The translations under genes and the position numbers were made by a program. Positions 7,819-16,083 of a stretch of 64,000 nucleotides of DNA are shown here, piece after piece. The stretch spans positions 1 to 64,000 of the forward strand of contig NZ_LDPO01000011.1 in the NCBI RefSeq assembly GCF_001021505.1. The letters run 5' to 3'. A model generated the notes under the pieces. The model saw only the letters and a list, made by a program, of their open reading frames with translations. It made no database searches and was not told where the DNA came from. This DNA is from Mycolicibacter heraklionensis. GTDB lineage: Bacteria > Actinomycetota > Actinomycetes > Mycobacteriales > Mycobacteriaceae. Each line of letters opens with the position of its first letter. Within the stretch, counting starts at the first letter, position 1.

Positions 7819-8844
7819 ATGGACCTGCCCGTGGCGCCGCCGGTAGCTCCGATGCTCGCCAAGGCGGCCGCCCACGTTCCCGAAGATGCGGGCTGCTGGT
7901 CCTACGAACCCAAATGGGACGGCTTTCGCGCCATCGTGTTTCGCGACGGCGGCGACGTGCTGCTGCAGTCCCGCAACGGCAAACCGCTGGGCCGCTACTT
8001 CCCGGAGCTGCTGGACGCGCTGCGCGCCGAGGTCGCCCCACGCTGCGTGCTCGACGGCGAGGTGGTGGTGCCCCGCCGGATCGGCGGGCGGACCCGGCTG
8101 GACTGGGACTCGCTGAGTCAGCGGATTCACCCCGCCGAGAGCCGGGTGCGGCTGCTGGCCGAACAGACCCCGGCGCAGTTCATCGCCTTCGATGCGCTGG
8201 CCACCGGCGAGGCCTCGCTGCTCGACGAGCCGTTCCGGGTGCGACGGAGCGCGCTGGCCGAGCTGATCGGCGGCGGCCCCAGCTGTCACGTCACCCGCGC
8301 CACCGCCGACCCCGAGCAGGCCATGCGCTGGCTCACCACGTTCGAAGGCGCCGGACTGGACGGGGTGGTCGCCAAGCGGACCGACGGACCGTACCTGCCC
8401 GGCAAGCGCGAGATGGTCAAGGTCAAACACCACCGGGACGCTGACTGCGTGGTGATGGGGTACCGCATCCACAAGAGCGGCGTCGGCATCGGCTCGCTGC
8501 TGCTGGGGCTGTACCGCCCCGATGGCCAGCTGGCGATGGTCGGCGGCGCGGCCTCATTCAGCGACGCCGACCGGCTGGCCCTGCTGTCCGAGCTGGAGCC
8601 CCTGCGGATCGGCGACGTCCGCGACGGTGAGCCCAGCCGGTGGAATTCTGCCGCCGACAAGCAGTGGGTCCCGATCCGGCCGGAGCGCGTCGCCGAGGTC
8701 GCCTACGACCAGATGGAGGGGGACCGGTTCCGGCACACCGTGAAACTGCTGCGCTGGCGCCCCGACCGCGACCCGGCCAGCTGCACCTTCGACCAACTCG
8801 AGGTGCCGCTGAACTACGACCTCGCCGACGTGCTGGAGGCCTGA
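7819..8844 (+). CDS. ligC: ATP-dependent DNA ligase LigC
   Basis: A 341-aa ATP-dependent ligase containing adenylyltransferase and OB domains. Motif I, EPKWDGFRA, carries the lysine that is adenylated; later motifs include LDGEVVV, FEGAGLDGVVAKR and REMVKVKHHRDAD. There is no polymerase or nuclease domain, as expected for LigC rather than LigD. ATG 7819 (MDLPVAPPVAPMLAKA) is preferred to upstream starts at 7732-7810 because the M. tuberculosis LigC N-terminus begins the same way. The Prim-PolC gene starts 1 bp after its stop, which fits the reported role of the two proteins together in gap filling and sealing during excision repair. Confidence 0.9.
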   Translation: MDLPVAPPVAPMLAKAAAHVPEDAGCWSYEPKWDGFRAIVFRDGGDVLLQSRNGKPLGRYFPELLDALRAEVAPRCVLDGEVVVPRRIGGRTRLDWDSLSQRIHPAESRVRLLAEQTPAQFIAFDALATGEASLLDEPFRVRRSALAELIGGGPSCHVTRATADPEQAMRWLTTFEGAGLDGVVAKRTDGPYLPGKREMVKVKHHRDADCVVMGYRIHKSGVGIGSLLLGLYRPDGQLAMVGGAASFSDADRLALLSELEPLRIGDVRDGEPSRWNSAADKQWVPIRPERVAEVAYDQMEGDRFRHTVKLLRWRPDRDPASCTFDQLEVPLNYDLADVLEA

Positions 8845-8845
8845 C

Positions 8846-9868
8846 ATGGCCGAGCCCGAAGTATTGGACGTCGACGGGATCCCAGTCCGATTCACCAGCG
8901 GCGACAAGGTGTACTTCTCCCGGCTGGGCACCGGCGGTACTAAGCGGGCGTTGGCCGACTACTACCTGGCGGTGGCCGGCGGACCACTGCTGCACGCCCT
9001 GCGCGACCGGCCCAGCCATCTGCAGCGGTTCCCCGACGGCATCGACGGCGACGAGGTCTACCAGAAGCGGCTGCCGCGCGCACACCCGGACGACCTGGAA
9101 TCGTGCCGGGTCACCTTCCCGTCCGGCCGTACCGCCGACGTCCTCAAGGTCACTCGTCCCGCCGACATACTGTGGGCCGTACAGATGAGCACGGTCACCT
9201 TCCATCCCTGGCCGGTGCGCTGCCCTGACACCGACCACCCCGACGAACTGCGCGTCGATCTGGACCCGCAGCCCGGCACCGGCTTCGCCGAGGCTCGCGC
9301 GGTCGCGCTGCAGGTGGTGCGCCCCCTGCTCGACGAGCTCGGGCTGGTCGGCTACGTCAAGACCTCCGGCGGCCGCGGCCTGCACGTCTACCTGCGGATC
9401 AAGACCGACTGGGACTTCATCGAGGTGCGCCGGGCCGGTATCGCGCTGGCCCGCGAGATCGAGCGGCGTGCGCCGGACACCGTCACATCCTCGTGGTGGA
9501 AGGAAGAGCGGGGCGCGCGGATCTTCGTCGACTTCAACCAGAACGCCCGCGACCGCACCATGGCGTCGGCCTATTCGGTACGCGCCACGCCCATCGCCAC
9601 CGTGTCCACGCCGTTGACATGGGAGGAGTTGTCCGAGGGTGCCGACCCGGACGACTACACCATCAGCACGGTGCCGGACCTGGTCGCACGGCGCGGCGAC
9701 CCGTGGAGCTCCATCGACGACCTCGAGCAATCCCTCGAGCCCCTGCTCGAACTGGTGGCCGCCGACGAAGCTCGGGGGCTCGGGGACATGCCCTACCCGC
9801 CGAACTATCCGAAGATGCCGGGCGAGCCCAAGCGGGTGCAGCCCAGCCGGGACACCGACCGCAGTTAG
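8846..9868 (+). CDS. Prim-PolC / LigD-polymerase-like primase-polymerase (Rv3730c-like)
   Basis: A 340-aa archaeo-eukaryotic primase-type polymerase, stand-alone version of the LigD polymerase domain. The catalytic metal site is visible as DELRVDLDP (about residues 131-139), with the downstream conserved block KTSGGRGLHVYLRI and the third acidic motif in ARIFVDFNQN. Known members (Prim-PolC, Rv3730c) insert ribonucleotides into short gaps and work with LigC. The ATG follows the ligC stop after 1 bp, so the two are co-translated. The gene ends 5 bp before the convergent Eis-like gene. Confidence 0.88.
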   Translation: MAEPEVLDVDGIPVRFTSGDKVYFSRLGTGGTKRALADYYLAVAGGPLLHALRDRPSHLQRFPDGIDGDEVYQKRLPRAHPDDLESCRVTFPSGRTADVLKVTRPADILWAVQMSTVTFHPWPVRCPDTDHPDELRVDLDPQPGTGFAEARAVALQVVRPLLDELGLVGYVKTSGGRGLHVYLRIKTDWDFIEVRRAGIALAREIERRAPDTVTSSWWKEERGARIFVDFNQNARDRTMASAYSVRATPIATVSTPLTWEELSEGADPDDYTISTVPDLVARRGDPWSSIDDLEQSLEPLLELVAADEARGLGDMPYPPNYPKMPGEPKRVQPSRDTDRS

Positions 9869-9872
9869 CGCC

Positions 9873-11111
9873 TCAGAACAGCGTGCTGCAGTACGGGACC
9901 CGCTCGGTGCAGAAGGCCGCATCGAGCTCCCGAAGGGCACCGTCACGCAGTTCGGTGATGCGTTGTGCCCGGTGCAGATCGGCGGCGCGGTGGGCGCCCA
10001 TGTAGATCGTTCCCAATTCACCCAGACCGAGTCGCACATCGGCCGGCCCGTCGTGCGGTGTGCATTTCCCGATACCGTCGCGGACCTGGAGCCGGAATCG
10101 CCCGCCGGCGGCGGCCAGCGGGTCGGCAACCTCCAGGGTGAGGTCGGCATCAGCGGAGTAGCTACGCGCACCGAGCACCTCGGGCACCTTCATGATCCGG
10201 ATCCAGAGGAAATCGGTAAGCCTGGTGGTCTGCGCGGCCGCCTGGTCCTTGAGTTTGAGCGGCAGCGGATCGTCGACGGGAACCCTGATGTCGATGTTGT
10301 CGAAAATCTCGAAGCCCGACAGCGTGGAGAGCAGTTCGGTGTGGGCTTCATCGGTGATGGGACAGAAATCCTGGATCACCACGGTGCCGAAGGGTGGCCG
10401 AAACGCGTGTGCCGGCGCCCCGAGCACCCGGTAGGTCATGAAGCCATCCGGATGGATGACGAAATTCAGCGGTGATGCGTTGTCGCGCTGTGACGTCCGG
10501 TCTTCCAGGAAGTCGGCCCACCAGGCGGCGTCGCGGCTGAGTTCGCCGTGCTTGGTGGCGCACCACCGGTCGAAGAGCGCGGGGAGCAGATGACCCGCCT
10601 CCTCGGCGGTCACCTCGCGAGCCCGGTTTCGGGCGGGCATCTCACGCAGCTCAGCCGAGCGGGCATCGATGTGGTGCTTCCGGTAGTAGCTGGCGACGCC
10701 GGCACCCATGATCTCGTAGGCGGGTGGCTGGGTCGGCACACCGCACAGAATCGGATAGCCACGCTCCTGCAGTATCCCGAAGCCCTGCAGGCTGATCTGT
10801 TGCCAGATTCCCCTGCCCTGATGGGTCGAGGCGACGGTGACCATGGCCAGCCAGGCGGCGTCCAGGGTGGCGCCGCCCGGCACGGTCAGATTCAGCCGGT
10901 AGTACAGCGATGTGCCGACCAGAAATGGGTGCTGCGGATCGGAGATATCTTCAGCCACCAGAACGTCGCCCACCTTGACCCGGCGTTTCCAGGCCTCGAT
11001 ATCGTGCGTGTCCGCCGAGGTTCCGTAAATGCGGGCTTGATTTTGGTAGACCGCCAGCCAGTCGTCCTCGGTGGCCAGTCGTATCCGGATGTTGTTGTCC
11101 GTAGTGCTCAT
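9873..11111 (-). CDS. Eis-family GNAT N-acetyltransferase
   Basis: A 412-aa protein with the Eis layout: N-terminal GNAT domain containing LAMVTVASTHQGRGIWQQI as the acetyl-CoA-binding motif A, a second GNAT-like middle region, and a C-terminal SCP2-like fold ending in a free carboxylate (PYCSTLF). Eis proteins are cytosolic hexamers that acetylate aminoglycosides and lysines of host or bacterial proteins. This one is clearly diverged, with YQNQARIYGTS at the start, so substrate and drug-resistance role are unproven. ATG 11111 is chosen from the Shine-Dalgarno GAGGGAGGGA directly upstream; an in-frame extension to 11183 lacks one. It lies downstream of the MmpL gene in the same orientation, 50 bp away. 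Confidence 0.8.
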   Translation of the reverse strand: MSTTDNNIRIRLATEDDWLAVYQNQARIYGTSADTHDIEAWKRRVKVGDVLVAEDISDPQHPFLVGTSLYYRLNLTVPGGATLDAAWLAMVTVASTHQGRGIWQQISLQGFGILQERGYPILCGVPTQPPAYEIMGAGVASYYRKHHIDARSAELREMPARNRAREVTAEEAGHLLPALFDRWCATKHGELSRDAAWWADFLEDRTSQRDNASPLNFVIHPDGFMTYRVLGAPAHAFRPPFGTVVIQDFCPITDEAHTELLSTLSGFEIFDNIDIRVPVDDPLPLKLKDQAAAQTTRLTDFLWIRIMKVPEVLGARSYSADADLTLEVADPLAAAGGRFRLQVRDGIGKCTPHDGPADVRLGLGELGTIYMGAHRAADLHRAQRITELRDGALRELDAAFCTERVPYCSTLF

Positions 11112-11161
11112 CGTCCCTCCCTCTCGGTAGCCGGTCACGGAGTTTCTGGGGTGTGGCCACG

Positions 11162-13507
11162 TCATGGTGGAACGGACGCGCACTCCGTGTCGGCGGTTTC
11201 GGCGGGCTCGGATGCCGCGTCAGCTGCCCGGCGACGCTCTCCGGCTTCGGCGGCTGCGGCCTGGCCCGGGGCGAAGCGTCGGTGCAGCCGCGTCAACGGT
11301 TTGGGTGCCCACCAGGTCCACGGGCCGGCCAGGTGAATAAAGGCCGGTACCAGCACCATTCGCACCAGGGTGGCGTCGGCCAGCACGGCGAGTGTCAGTC
11401 CGAGACCGAGCATCCGCATGAACGAGATATGCGCGGGTATCAGTGCGGCAAAGGAAATCGACATCACCAACGCCGCCGCGGTGACGACCCGACCGATGCC
11501 GGCCAAGCCCAACGTGGTGCTGGCATCGGTGGCCGCGCGTTCTTCGGCCCTGCTTCGCGACGCCGAGGCGCCTTTGGCGGTCAGCCAATACTCGTGGATC
11601 CGCGAGATCAAGAAGATTTCGTAGTCCATCGACAGCCCGAAGGCGATACAGAACAGCAGCACGGGGATATTGACGTTTAATGTCCCGGTGGGCGTCGTGC
11701 CCAACGCGCTCAGGTGACCGTCTTGGAAGATCCACACCATCGCGCCGAATGCGGCTGTCAGGGACAGCACGTTGCAGACCAGTGCCTGCAGCGGCAGCAC
11801 AGCACTGCCCGTGAGCACGAACAGCAGCGCAAAGGTGACGACGGCGATCAGTCCCAGCACCGCGGGCAACCGGGTGATGAGCGCGTCGACGCTGTCGCGA
11901 TTGGTCTGCGCCAACCCCGCCATCTGCACTGAGCGCCCCTGCGGTCCGGCGACCGCGTGCAGCCGGTCCAGTTGGGCGTTGGAGGCATCCGAGAACAGCG
12001 GTGCGGTGCTGGAGACGGTCACGAATGCGCTGCCGTCGGCAATGCCGGTGGGCGCGGCGGGCGGGCCGGTCCGGCGTCCGGCCACGAACGTTCCGGTCGG
12101 GGCGGTCACCGTCGACACGTCCGCCACCCGGGAGAGCTCGGCGGCGTATCGCCCCAGGTCAGCCCCGCTCAGGCCGTCAGCCTGGGGGATCACGACCGAC
12201 ACCGCAATCCCCACGTCGTTGGCGAAATCGCTCTCCAGCATCTCGGCGACCTGCCGGGACGACGCCGATTCGGGCAGCACCCGCTCGTCGGGGAACCCCC
12301 ATTTCACCCCGAGGAACGGTGCACCGAGCAACAGCAGCAATGCGACCACAGCCGCGCCCACCGGCAGGGCGTGACGCAACACGAACCTCGTGGACCGGTA
12401 CCAGAACACCCAGCCGGCCGGCTCGTGGGCAGGACTGCGCCGCCGCGCCATTCCGAACAGCACCCGATGCGCCAGAACGCGGACGTCCAGCGCGTCGAGT
12501 CGGGGTCCCAGCAAGGCGATCGCCGCGGGGGTCACCACCACGGCGGCAATCGCCACGATGACCGCGGTGGCCACCACGGTGTAGGCCGCCGACTTCAACA
12601 GCGTCATCGGAAACAGGGCCATCACCGCCATCGACAATCCCACCGTGGTCGCCGAGAACAGCACGGTGCGCCCAGCCGTCGTCATGGTCCGCAGCAGGGC
12701 GTGTTCCCGGTCGCTGCCCCGGGTCAGTTCCTCGCGATAGCGGCTGATGATCAGCAGGGTGTAGTCGATCGCGAGGGCCAGGCCCATCGCAATGCTCAGA
12801 TCCAGAGCGTAGCTCGATACCTCGGTCGCAGAGTTGATCAGCCGCAGCACCGACATGGTGCCGACGATTGCCAAGGCGCCCAAGCAGATCGGCAGCACCG
12901 CCGCCACCAGGCCGCCGAACACCCAGACCAACACGGCGAAGCTCAGCGGAATCGCAAGGGATTCCATCAGCCACAGGTCGTGTTCGTTCTGCCGGGTGAT
13001 CTGGGCGTAGGCCACCGCCATACCGCCGGCGCGCACCGTGACGCCGTCGCGGTCATGCGCCAGGTCGCGGGCAAGCGCCTCCGCGTATTGCTGTGCGTCG
13101 TTCTCCCCGCCTTTGAGGTTGGCCACGATCAACCCGGATTTGGAGTCCTTGCTCACCAGTCCGTCGGCGGTCTGCGGTGGCGACGTCCACGCCGAGGACA
13201 CATTGAGCACCCACGGCGAGTGTTTCAGCTGGCCGACGATGTCGGTGGCGACGTGGCGGGCCTGGGCGCTGTGCACACCCTCCGGGGCGGTCACCACGAT
13301 CAACATCTTTTGATCGGTTTGGTCGAATTTTTCCCTCAGCAGCTCGGTTGCCTGGGCCGACTCCGACGTCGGGTCCTGGAACCCGCCCGCCGACAGCTTG
13401 TTCACCACGGGGAGACCGAAGATCGCGGCCGCCAGCGCGATCAAGGCTGCGAGCGCGATGGTGCGGCGCGGCGCGGCGATGGCAAGTCGAGTGATTGCTT
13501 GCAGCAT
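11162..13507 (-). CDS. MmpL/RND-superfamily transporter (MmpL13-like)
   Basis: A 781-aa inner-membrane RND transporter with two MMPL repeats, each a single helix, a periplasmic loop and a five-helix bundle. The proton-relay segments are MGLALAIDYTLLIISRYREEL in the first half and FGLSMDYEIFLISRIHEYW in the second (long runs abridged). It lacks the extended coiled coil of MmpL4/5. Size and N-terminus (MLQAITRLAIAAPRR) recall MmpL13, which is split into two genes in M. tuberculosis; here it would be intact. That name is tentative. The substrate is unknown, probably a lipid or small hydrophobic compound. It starts 33 bp after the EamA-type transporter gene, so the two are likely one operon. Confidence 0.8.
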   Translation of the reverse strand: MLQAITRLAIAAPRRTIALAALIALAAAIFGLPVVNKLSAGGFQDPTSESAQATELLREKFDQTDQKMLIVVTAPEGVHSAQARHVATDIVGQLKHSPWVLNVSSAWTSPPQTADGLVSKDSKSGLIVANLKGGENDAQQYAEALARDLAHDRDGVTVRAGGMAVAYAQITRQNEHDLWLMESLAIPLSFAVLVWVFGGLVAAVLPICLGALAIVGTMSVLRLINSATEVSSYALDLSIAMGLALAIDYTLLIISRYREELTRGSDREHALLRTMTTAGRTVLFSATTVGLSMAVMALFPMTLLKSAAYTVVATAVIVAIAAVVVTPAAIALLGPRLDALDVRVLAHRVLFGMARRRSPAHEPAGWVFWYRSTRFVLRHALPVGAAVVALLLLLGAPFLGVKWGFPDERVLPESASSRQVAEMLESDFANDVGIAVSVVIPQADGLSGADLGRYAAELSRVADVSTVTAPTGTFVAGRRTGPPAAPTGIADGSAFVTVSSTAPLFSDASNAQLDRLHAVAGPQGRSVQMAGLAQTNRDSVDALITRLPAVLGLIAVVTFALLFVLTGSAVLPLQALVCNVLSLTAAFGAMVWIFQDGHLSALGTTPTGTLNVNIPVLLFCIAFGLSMDYEIFLISRIHEYWLTAKGASASRSRAEERAATDASTTLGLAGIGRVVTAAALVMSISFAALIPAHISFMRMLGLGLTLAVLADATLVRMVLVPAFIHLAGPWTWWAPKPLTRLHRRFAPGQAAAAEAGERRRAADAASEPAETADTECASVPP

Positions 13508-13540
13508 CTCCGGCGTCCCTTCTGCTGTCGGATTCCTCGG

Positions 13541-14473
13541 TCACGCGCTGCTGAGATGTCGAGTGCCTGCTGCACCCGTCGCCGGAACCACGGAGGCCTC
13601 TGCGCGATCCGGGGGATTTGTCGCCTCGGCCGCTTCGACGCGTGCGAGCTTGATGATTGCCGCCACCATCACCAGCGTCGCCGCTGACAGGATGACCATC
13701 GGGAGACCGCCGGTGTTGAGCGTCTCGCCGAGAACGACGACACTCAGGCCCGCCGCCACAATCGGTTGCGACACCTCCAGCGCGGGCATCGACGCGGTCA
13801 GCGGTCCGGCCCGAAACGCTGCCTGCCCCAGTACGAAGCCCCCCGCCACGGTCAGCAGGCAGCCATAGAACTCGGGTGTGCGCGCCAGCTCCCACAGCCC
13901 GTCGTCCAGCCGGCTGGTGACCTGTTTGGTGAGGACGGCGAACACACCCCACAGCGATCCCGCCACGAGCGCCAGCAGCGTCGCCGACAGTGCACCGTGC
14001 CGACGTCTCGCCAACGCGATGCAGCCCAGCAGCAGCGGCCCGAAAACGGCGGCCACCGCGGCCCAGGTGTGGCCCGACACGTGCGCGAGGCTGGGCCGCG
14101 GATTGCCGACGGTGACGATCAGGATGACGGCGACCGTCAGCAGTCCGGCCCACATCCATTCGTGGGCGCTCATGGTGCGGTGGGTCCACCTGGCGTTGAT
14201 CACCAGTGCGAACAACACCGAAGGTACGAGCATCGCCTGTACCAGCAGCACCGAATACTGGCTCAGGGCCGCAGCCTGTAGCCCGATACTCGCAGCCAGC
14301 AGTACCGCACCCCACCGCCACCGCCGATCCCGGACCAGCTGCGCCAGGAGTTCGAGGTAGCCGAGTGATCGGTCGTTGAACCGATACGCGGAATGCTGCT
14401 GCAGCACGTCGCCGAGTGCGATGCACGCGGCAGAACTCAATGCGAGCAGTGAGGCGATACACGCCTTGACCAT
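13541..14473 (-). CDS. EamA/DMT-type multispan membrane transporter
   Basis: A 310-aa membrane protein with about ten predicted helices, in the drug/metabolite transporter arrangement of two five-helix halves. The N-terminus has MVKACIASLLALSSAACIALGD followed by LQQHSAYRF, a pattern seen in actinobacterial DMT proteins. The second half contains LVAGSLWGVFAVLTKQVTSR and PALEVSQPIVAAGLSVVVLGE. The C-terminal 35 residues are hydrophilic. ATG 14473 follows a good Shine-Dalgarno (GGAGGT). It precedes the MmpL gene with a short gap and may act with it. The substrate cannot be predicted. Confidence 0.75.
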   Translation of the reverse strand: MVKACIASLLALSSAACIALGDVLQQHSAYRFNDRSLGYLELLAQLVRDRRWRWGAVLLAASIGLQAAALSQYSVLLVQAMLVPSVLFALVINARWTHRTMSAHEWMWAGLLTVAVILIVTVGNPRPSLAHVSGHTWAAVAAVFGPLLLGCIALARRRHGALSATLLALVAGSLWGVFAVLTKQVTSRLDDGLWELARTPEFYGCLLTVAGGFVLGQAAFRAGPLTASMPALEVSQPIVAAGLSVVVLGETLNTGGLPMVILSAATLVMVAAIIKLARVEAAEATNPPDRAEASVVPATGAAGTRHLSSA

Positions 14474-14555
14474 GAGCGGTACCTCCGGTGACGTTGAGCG
14501 GCGGGGTGACAAACCTTCACACCGCCGGCTGAGCAGGGTTGGACAGCGTTGGCGG

Positions 14556-14756
14556 TCAGGCGGTGGTCGCCTTTCGTTTCCCGCCGCCCCTGACTTCGAT
14601 GAAGCGGGGCTGTCGAGGTTCTCGCCGAGAAGCACCTGGTGGCTGAGTACCCCGCGTTCCGGGTCGGAAACACCAGTTCGCGGCTCGGGTCGATGTCAGG
14701 TCACGAGGGCGCGGAACGATCGAGTGTTCAATCCGGTCTGTACGCAGTGACAACAC
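14556..14756 (-). CDS. Possible 66-aa basic small protein
   Basis: A GTG at 14756 is preceded by an excellent Shine-Dalgarno (CACGGAGGT, 5 bp spacing) and opens a 66-codon frame ending 82 bp before the DMT transporter gene. The product (start VLSLRTDRIEHS, end GGGKRKATTA) is very basic, with many Arg and Pro, no membrane segment and one Cys. I recognise no family. It could be a real small protein of the transporter operon, a translated leader, or a chance frame behind a strong ribosome site. Confidence 0.35.
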   Translation of the reverse strand: MLSLRTDRIEHSIVPRPRDLTSTRAANWCFRPGTRGTQPPGASRREPRQPRFIEVRGGGKRKATTA

Positions 14757-14768
14757 GTTGTACCTCCG

Positions 14769-14794
14769 TGACATATCGAAGAAAATCTATGTCA
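14769..14794. promoter_or_regulatory. Inverted repeat TGACATA-N12-TATGTCA
   Basis: A perfect 7-bp dyad lies just upstream of the small GTG frame. On the minus strand the distal arm contains TTGACA, a consensus-like -35 hexamer. A neighbouring weaker dyad (GGTAT...ATACC, about 14796-14814) follows. It is likely an operator or promoter of the small ORF and DMT-MmpL unit; the binding protein is unknown. Confidence 0.4.
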
Positions 14795-14848
14795 ATAGGT
14801 ATAGGTTTCTGATACCACAGGAGATATGTTGGCGCAAGTGGAGCCTGT

Positions 14849-15532
14849 TCAGGCCTTGGCGGGAACGGAATCCGGCGGCCGGAGCAGCCCGACGCAGGTG
14901 GCGGTGAGCAGCCGGGTCAACGCGGTGGTGAAGTCCAAGTTCCACTCCGGCGGCACCTGCCGCTCGGCGGCATAAGCGTCGGCCAGCTTCGTCGGTGGGT
15001 GCGCAACCTGCCACAGCGGCGCTGCCAGCGAATAGGACGCCAACAACAGGTCGAAGGCACCTTGCTTGCCCAGTCGGGGCAGTGCCTGCAGCAGGGCGTC
15101 GGCCATGGTCAGCCCCGCCGCGGTGATCTTTCGCCGGATCTCGATCACCCGCTCGGCGTCTACTTCGTGGTCGAGGTGCAAGTGCAGGTTGGCCAGCATG
15201 TCGCAGAACAACGGGTCGGCGGCCAATCCGCTGGCCAGGGTGGCGGCCACCCGGTCCGGCGACATCGCTTCGGACTGTTGCAGTGCGGTGCAAACGGTGT
15301 CTGACCAGCCTTCCCAGCTCTCGGCGGCTAGTCGCAGCAGCACCTCTTTGTGGGAGCTGAAGTAACGCCGTACCGCCGAGTGGTGCACCCCGGCCCTGCC
15401 GGCCACCGCGGTCAGGGTCACCGATGCCACGCCGGTCTCTATCGCCACCGAGCGGGCGGCCTCCATCAACGCTTCAGCCCGCTGACGCTTGTTCGCGTCG
15501 CTGCGGGCGCGTTTGAAAGCGACCTGACGCAC
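14849..15532 (-). CDS. TetR-family repressor next to mmpS4-mmpL4
   Basis: A 227-aa TetR regulator. The N-terminal helix-turn-helix (residues about 28-60) reads [26 protein letters not shown]. The ligand domain contains the [11 protein letters not shown] segment common in actinobacterial members. M. tuberculosis has a TetR gene, Rv0452, next to mmpS4/mmpL4. GTG 15532 is preferred over GTG 15550: a TATCCT -10 box ends 6 bp before it, so the mRNA would be leaderless, and the upstream start would lie inside the operator palindrome. Divergent from mmpS4 across two operator-like dyads, which points to autoregulation and control of the exporter. Confidence 0.85.
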   Translation of the reverse strand: MRQVAFKRARSDANKRQRAEALMEAARSVAIETGVASVTLTAVAGRAGVHHSAVRRYFSSHKEVLLRLAAESWEGWSDTVCTALQQSEAMSPDRVAATLASGLAADPLFCDMLANLHLHLDHEVDAERVIEIRRKITAAGLTMADALLQALPRLGKQGAFDLLLASYSLAAPLWQVAHPPTKLADAYAAERQVPPEWNLDFTTALTRLLTATCVGLLRPPDSVPAKA

Positions 15533-15543
15533 AGCGAGAGGAT

Positions 15544-15562
15544 AACGCACATGATGTGCGTT
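15544..15562. promoter_or_regulatory. Perfect 19-bp palindrome, probable TetR operator O1
   Basis: AACGCACATGATGTGCGTT has perfect 9-bp arms around one central base. It touches the tetR -10 box (TATCCT, 15539-15544), so binding would block tetR transcription. The half-site TGCGTT/AACGCA is related to that of the second dyad at 15588-15603. Confidence 0.75.
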
Positions 15563-15587
15563 GCGGGCCTCCGTGGGTGTGCTGTAG

Positions 15588-15603
15588 CGTGCGTTTACGC
15601 ACG
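15588..15603. promoter_or_regulatory. Second operator-like dyad (O2) on the mmpS4 side
   Basis: CGTGCGTTTACGCACG has 7-bp arms with a TT centre. It lies just upstream of a TAGGGT -10 hexamer (15615-15620), where it would cover the -35 region of the mmpS4 promoter. Its core GTGCGT matches the arms of O1, so one TetR protein could bind both. Confidence 0.65.
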
Positions 15604-15651
15604 TTGATGTGGGTTAGGGTATCCAAAGCTTCCTGGTGTGAGGGGACTTCG

Positions 15652-16083
15652 ATTTTCAAGGTACTGAGCCGGGTGTGGATACCCCTGGTCATATTGGCAG
15701 TGGTCTGCGTCGCCGCATTCGCCGTGACGCGCATCCACGGCCTGTTCGGCTCTGAGAAGCGCCCGTCCTATTCCGACGGCCAGGTCGACGAGACCAAGCC
15801 CTTCAACCCCAAGCGGTTGACCTATGAGATCTTCGGCCCGCCCGGAACGGTGGCTGACATCAGCTACTTCGACGTCAACTCCGAACCGCAACGCGTGCAA
15901 GACGTTACGCTGCCGTGGCAGCTCGAAATCGTCACCACTCTTCCCGCGGTGGTGGGAAGCATCATGGCCCAAGGCAATAGCAACAGTATCGGCTGCCGCA
16001 TCATCGTGGACGGCGAAGTCAAGGCCGAACGAATCTCCAACGAGGTCAACGCCTATACCTTCTGCCTGCTGAAGGCGGCATGA
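15652..16083 (+). CDS. mmpS4: MmpS4-type periplasmic adaptor of the MmpL4 exporter
   Basis: About 143 aa: one N-terminal membrane helix ([17 protein letters not shown]) and a periplasmic beta-sandwich. Blocks such as [43 protein letters not shown] and [14 protein letters not shown] match MmpS4 of M. tuberculosis. Two cysteines are conserved. MmpS4 supports export of mycobactin/carboxymycobactin by MmpL4. The start is uncertain. A Shine-Dalgarno (GAGGGG, 15640-15645) is followed 6 bp later by ATT (15652), giving a protein of the family's usual length. ATG 15607 is in frame but lies upstream of the likely -10 box. CTG 15664 is another option. The stop overlaps mmpL4 as ATGA. Confidence 0.88.
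   Translation: MFKVLSRVWIPLVILAVVCVAAFAVTRIHGLFGSEKRPSYSDGQVDETKPFNPKRLTYEIFGPPGTVADISYFDVNSEPQRVQDVTLPWQLEIVTTLPAVVGSIMAQGNSNSIGCRIIVDGEVKAERISNEVNAYTFCLLKAA

Larger units (their letters stand above)
14474..14848. other. Intergenic region between tetR and the transporter operon
   Basis: This 375-bp stretch has no large gene. It holds the probable promoter of the DMT-MmpL operon, an inverted repeat at 14769-14794, and one small minus-strand frame (14556-14756) with a good ribosome binding site, listed separately. AT content rises between about 14760 and 14830 compared with the flanks, as expected for a promoter. Confidence 0.5.
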
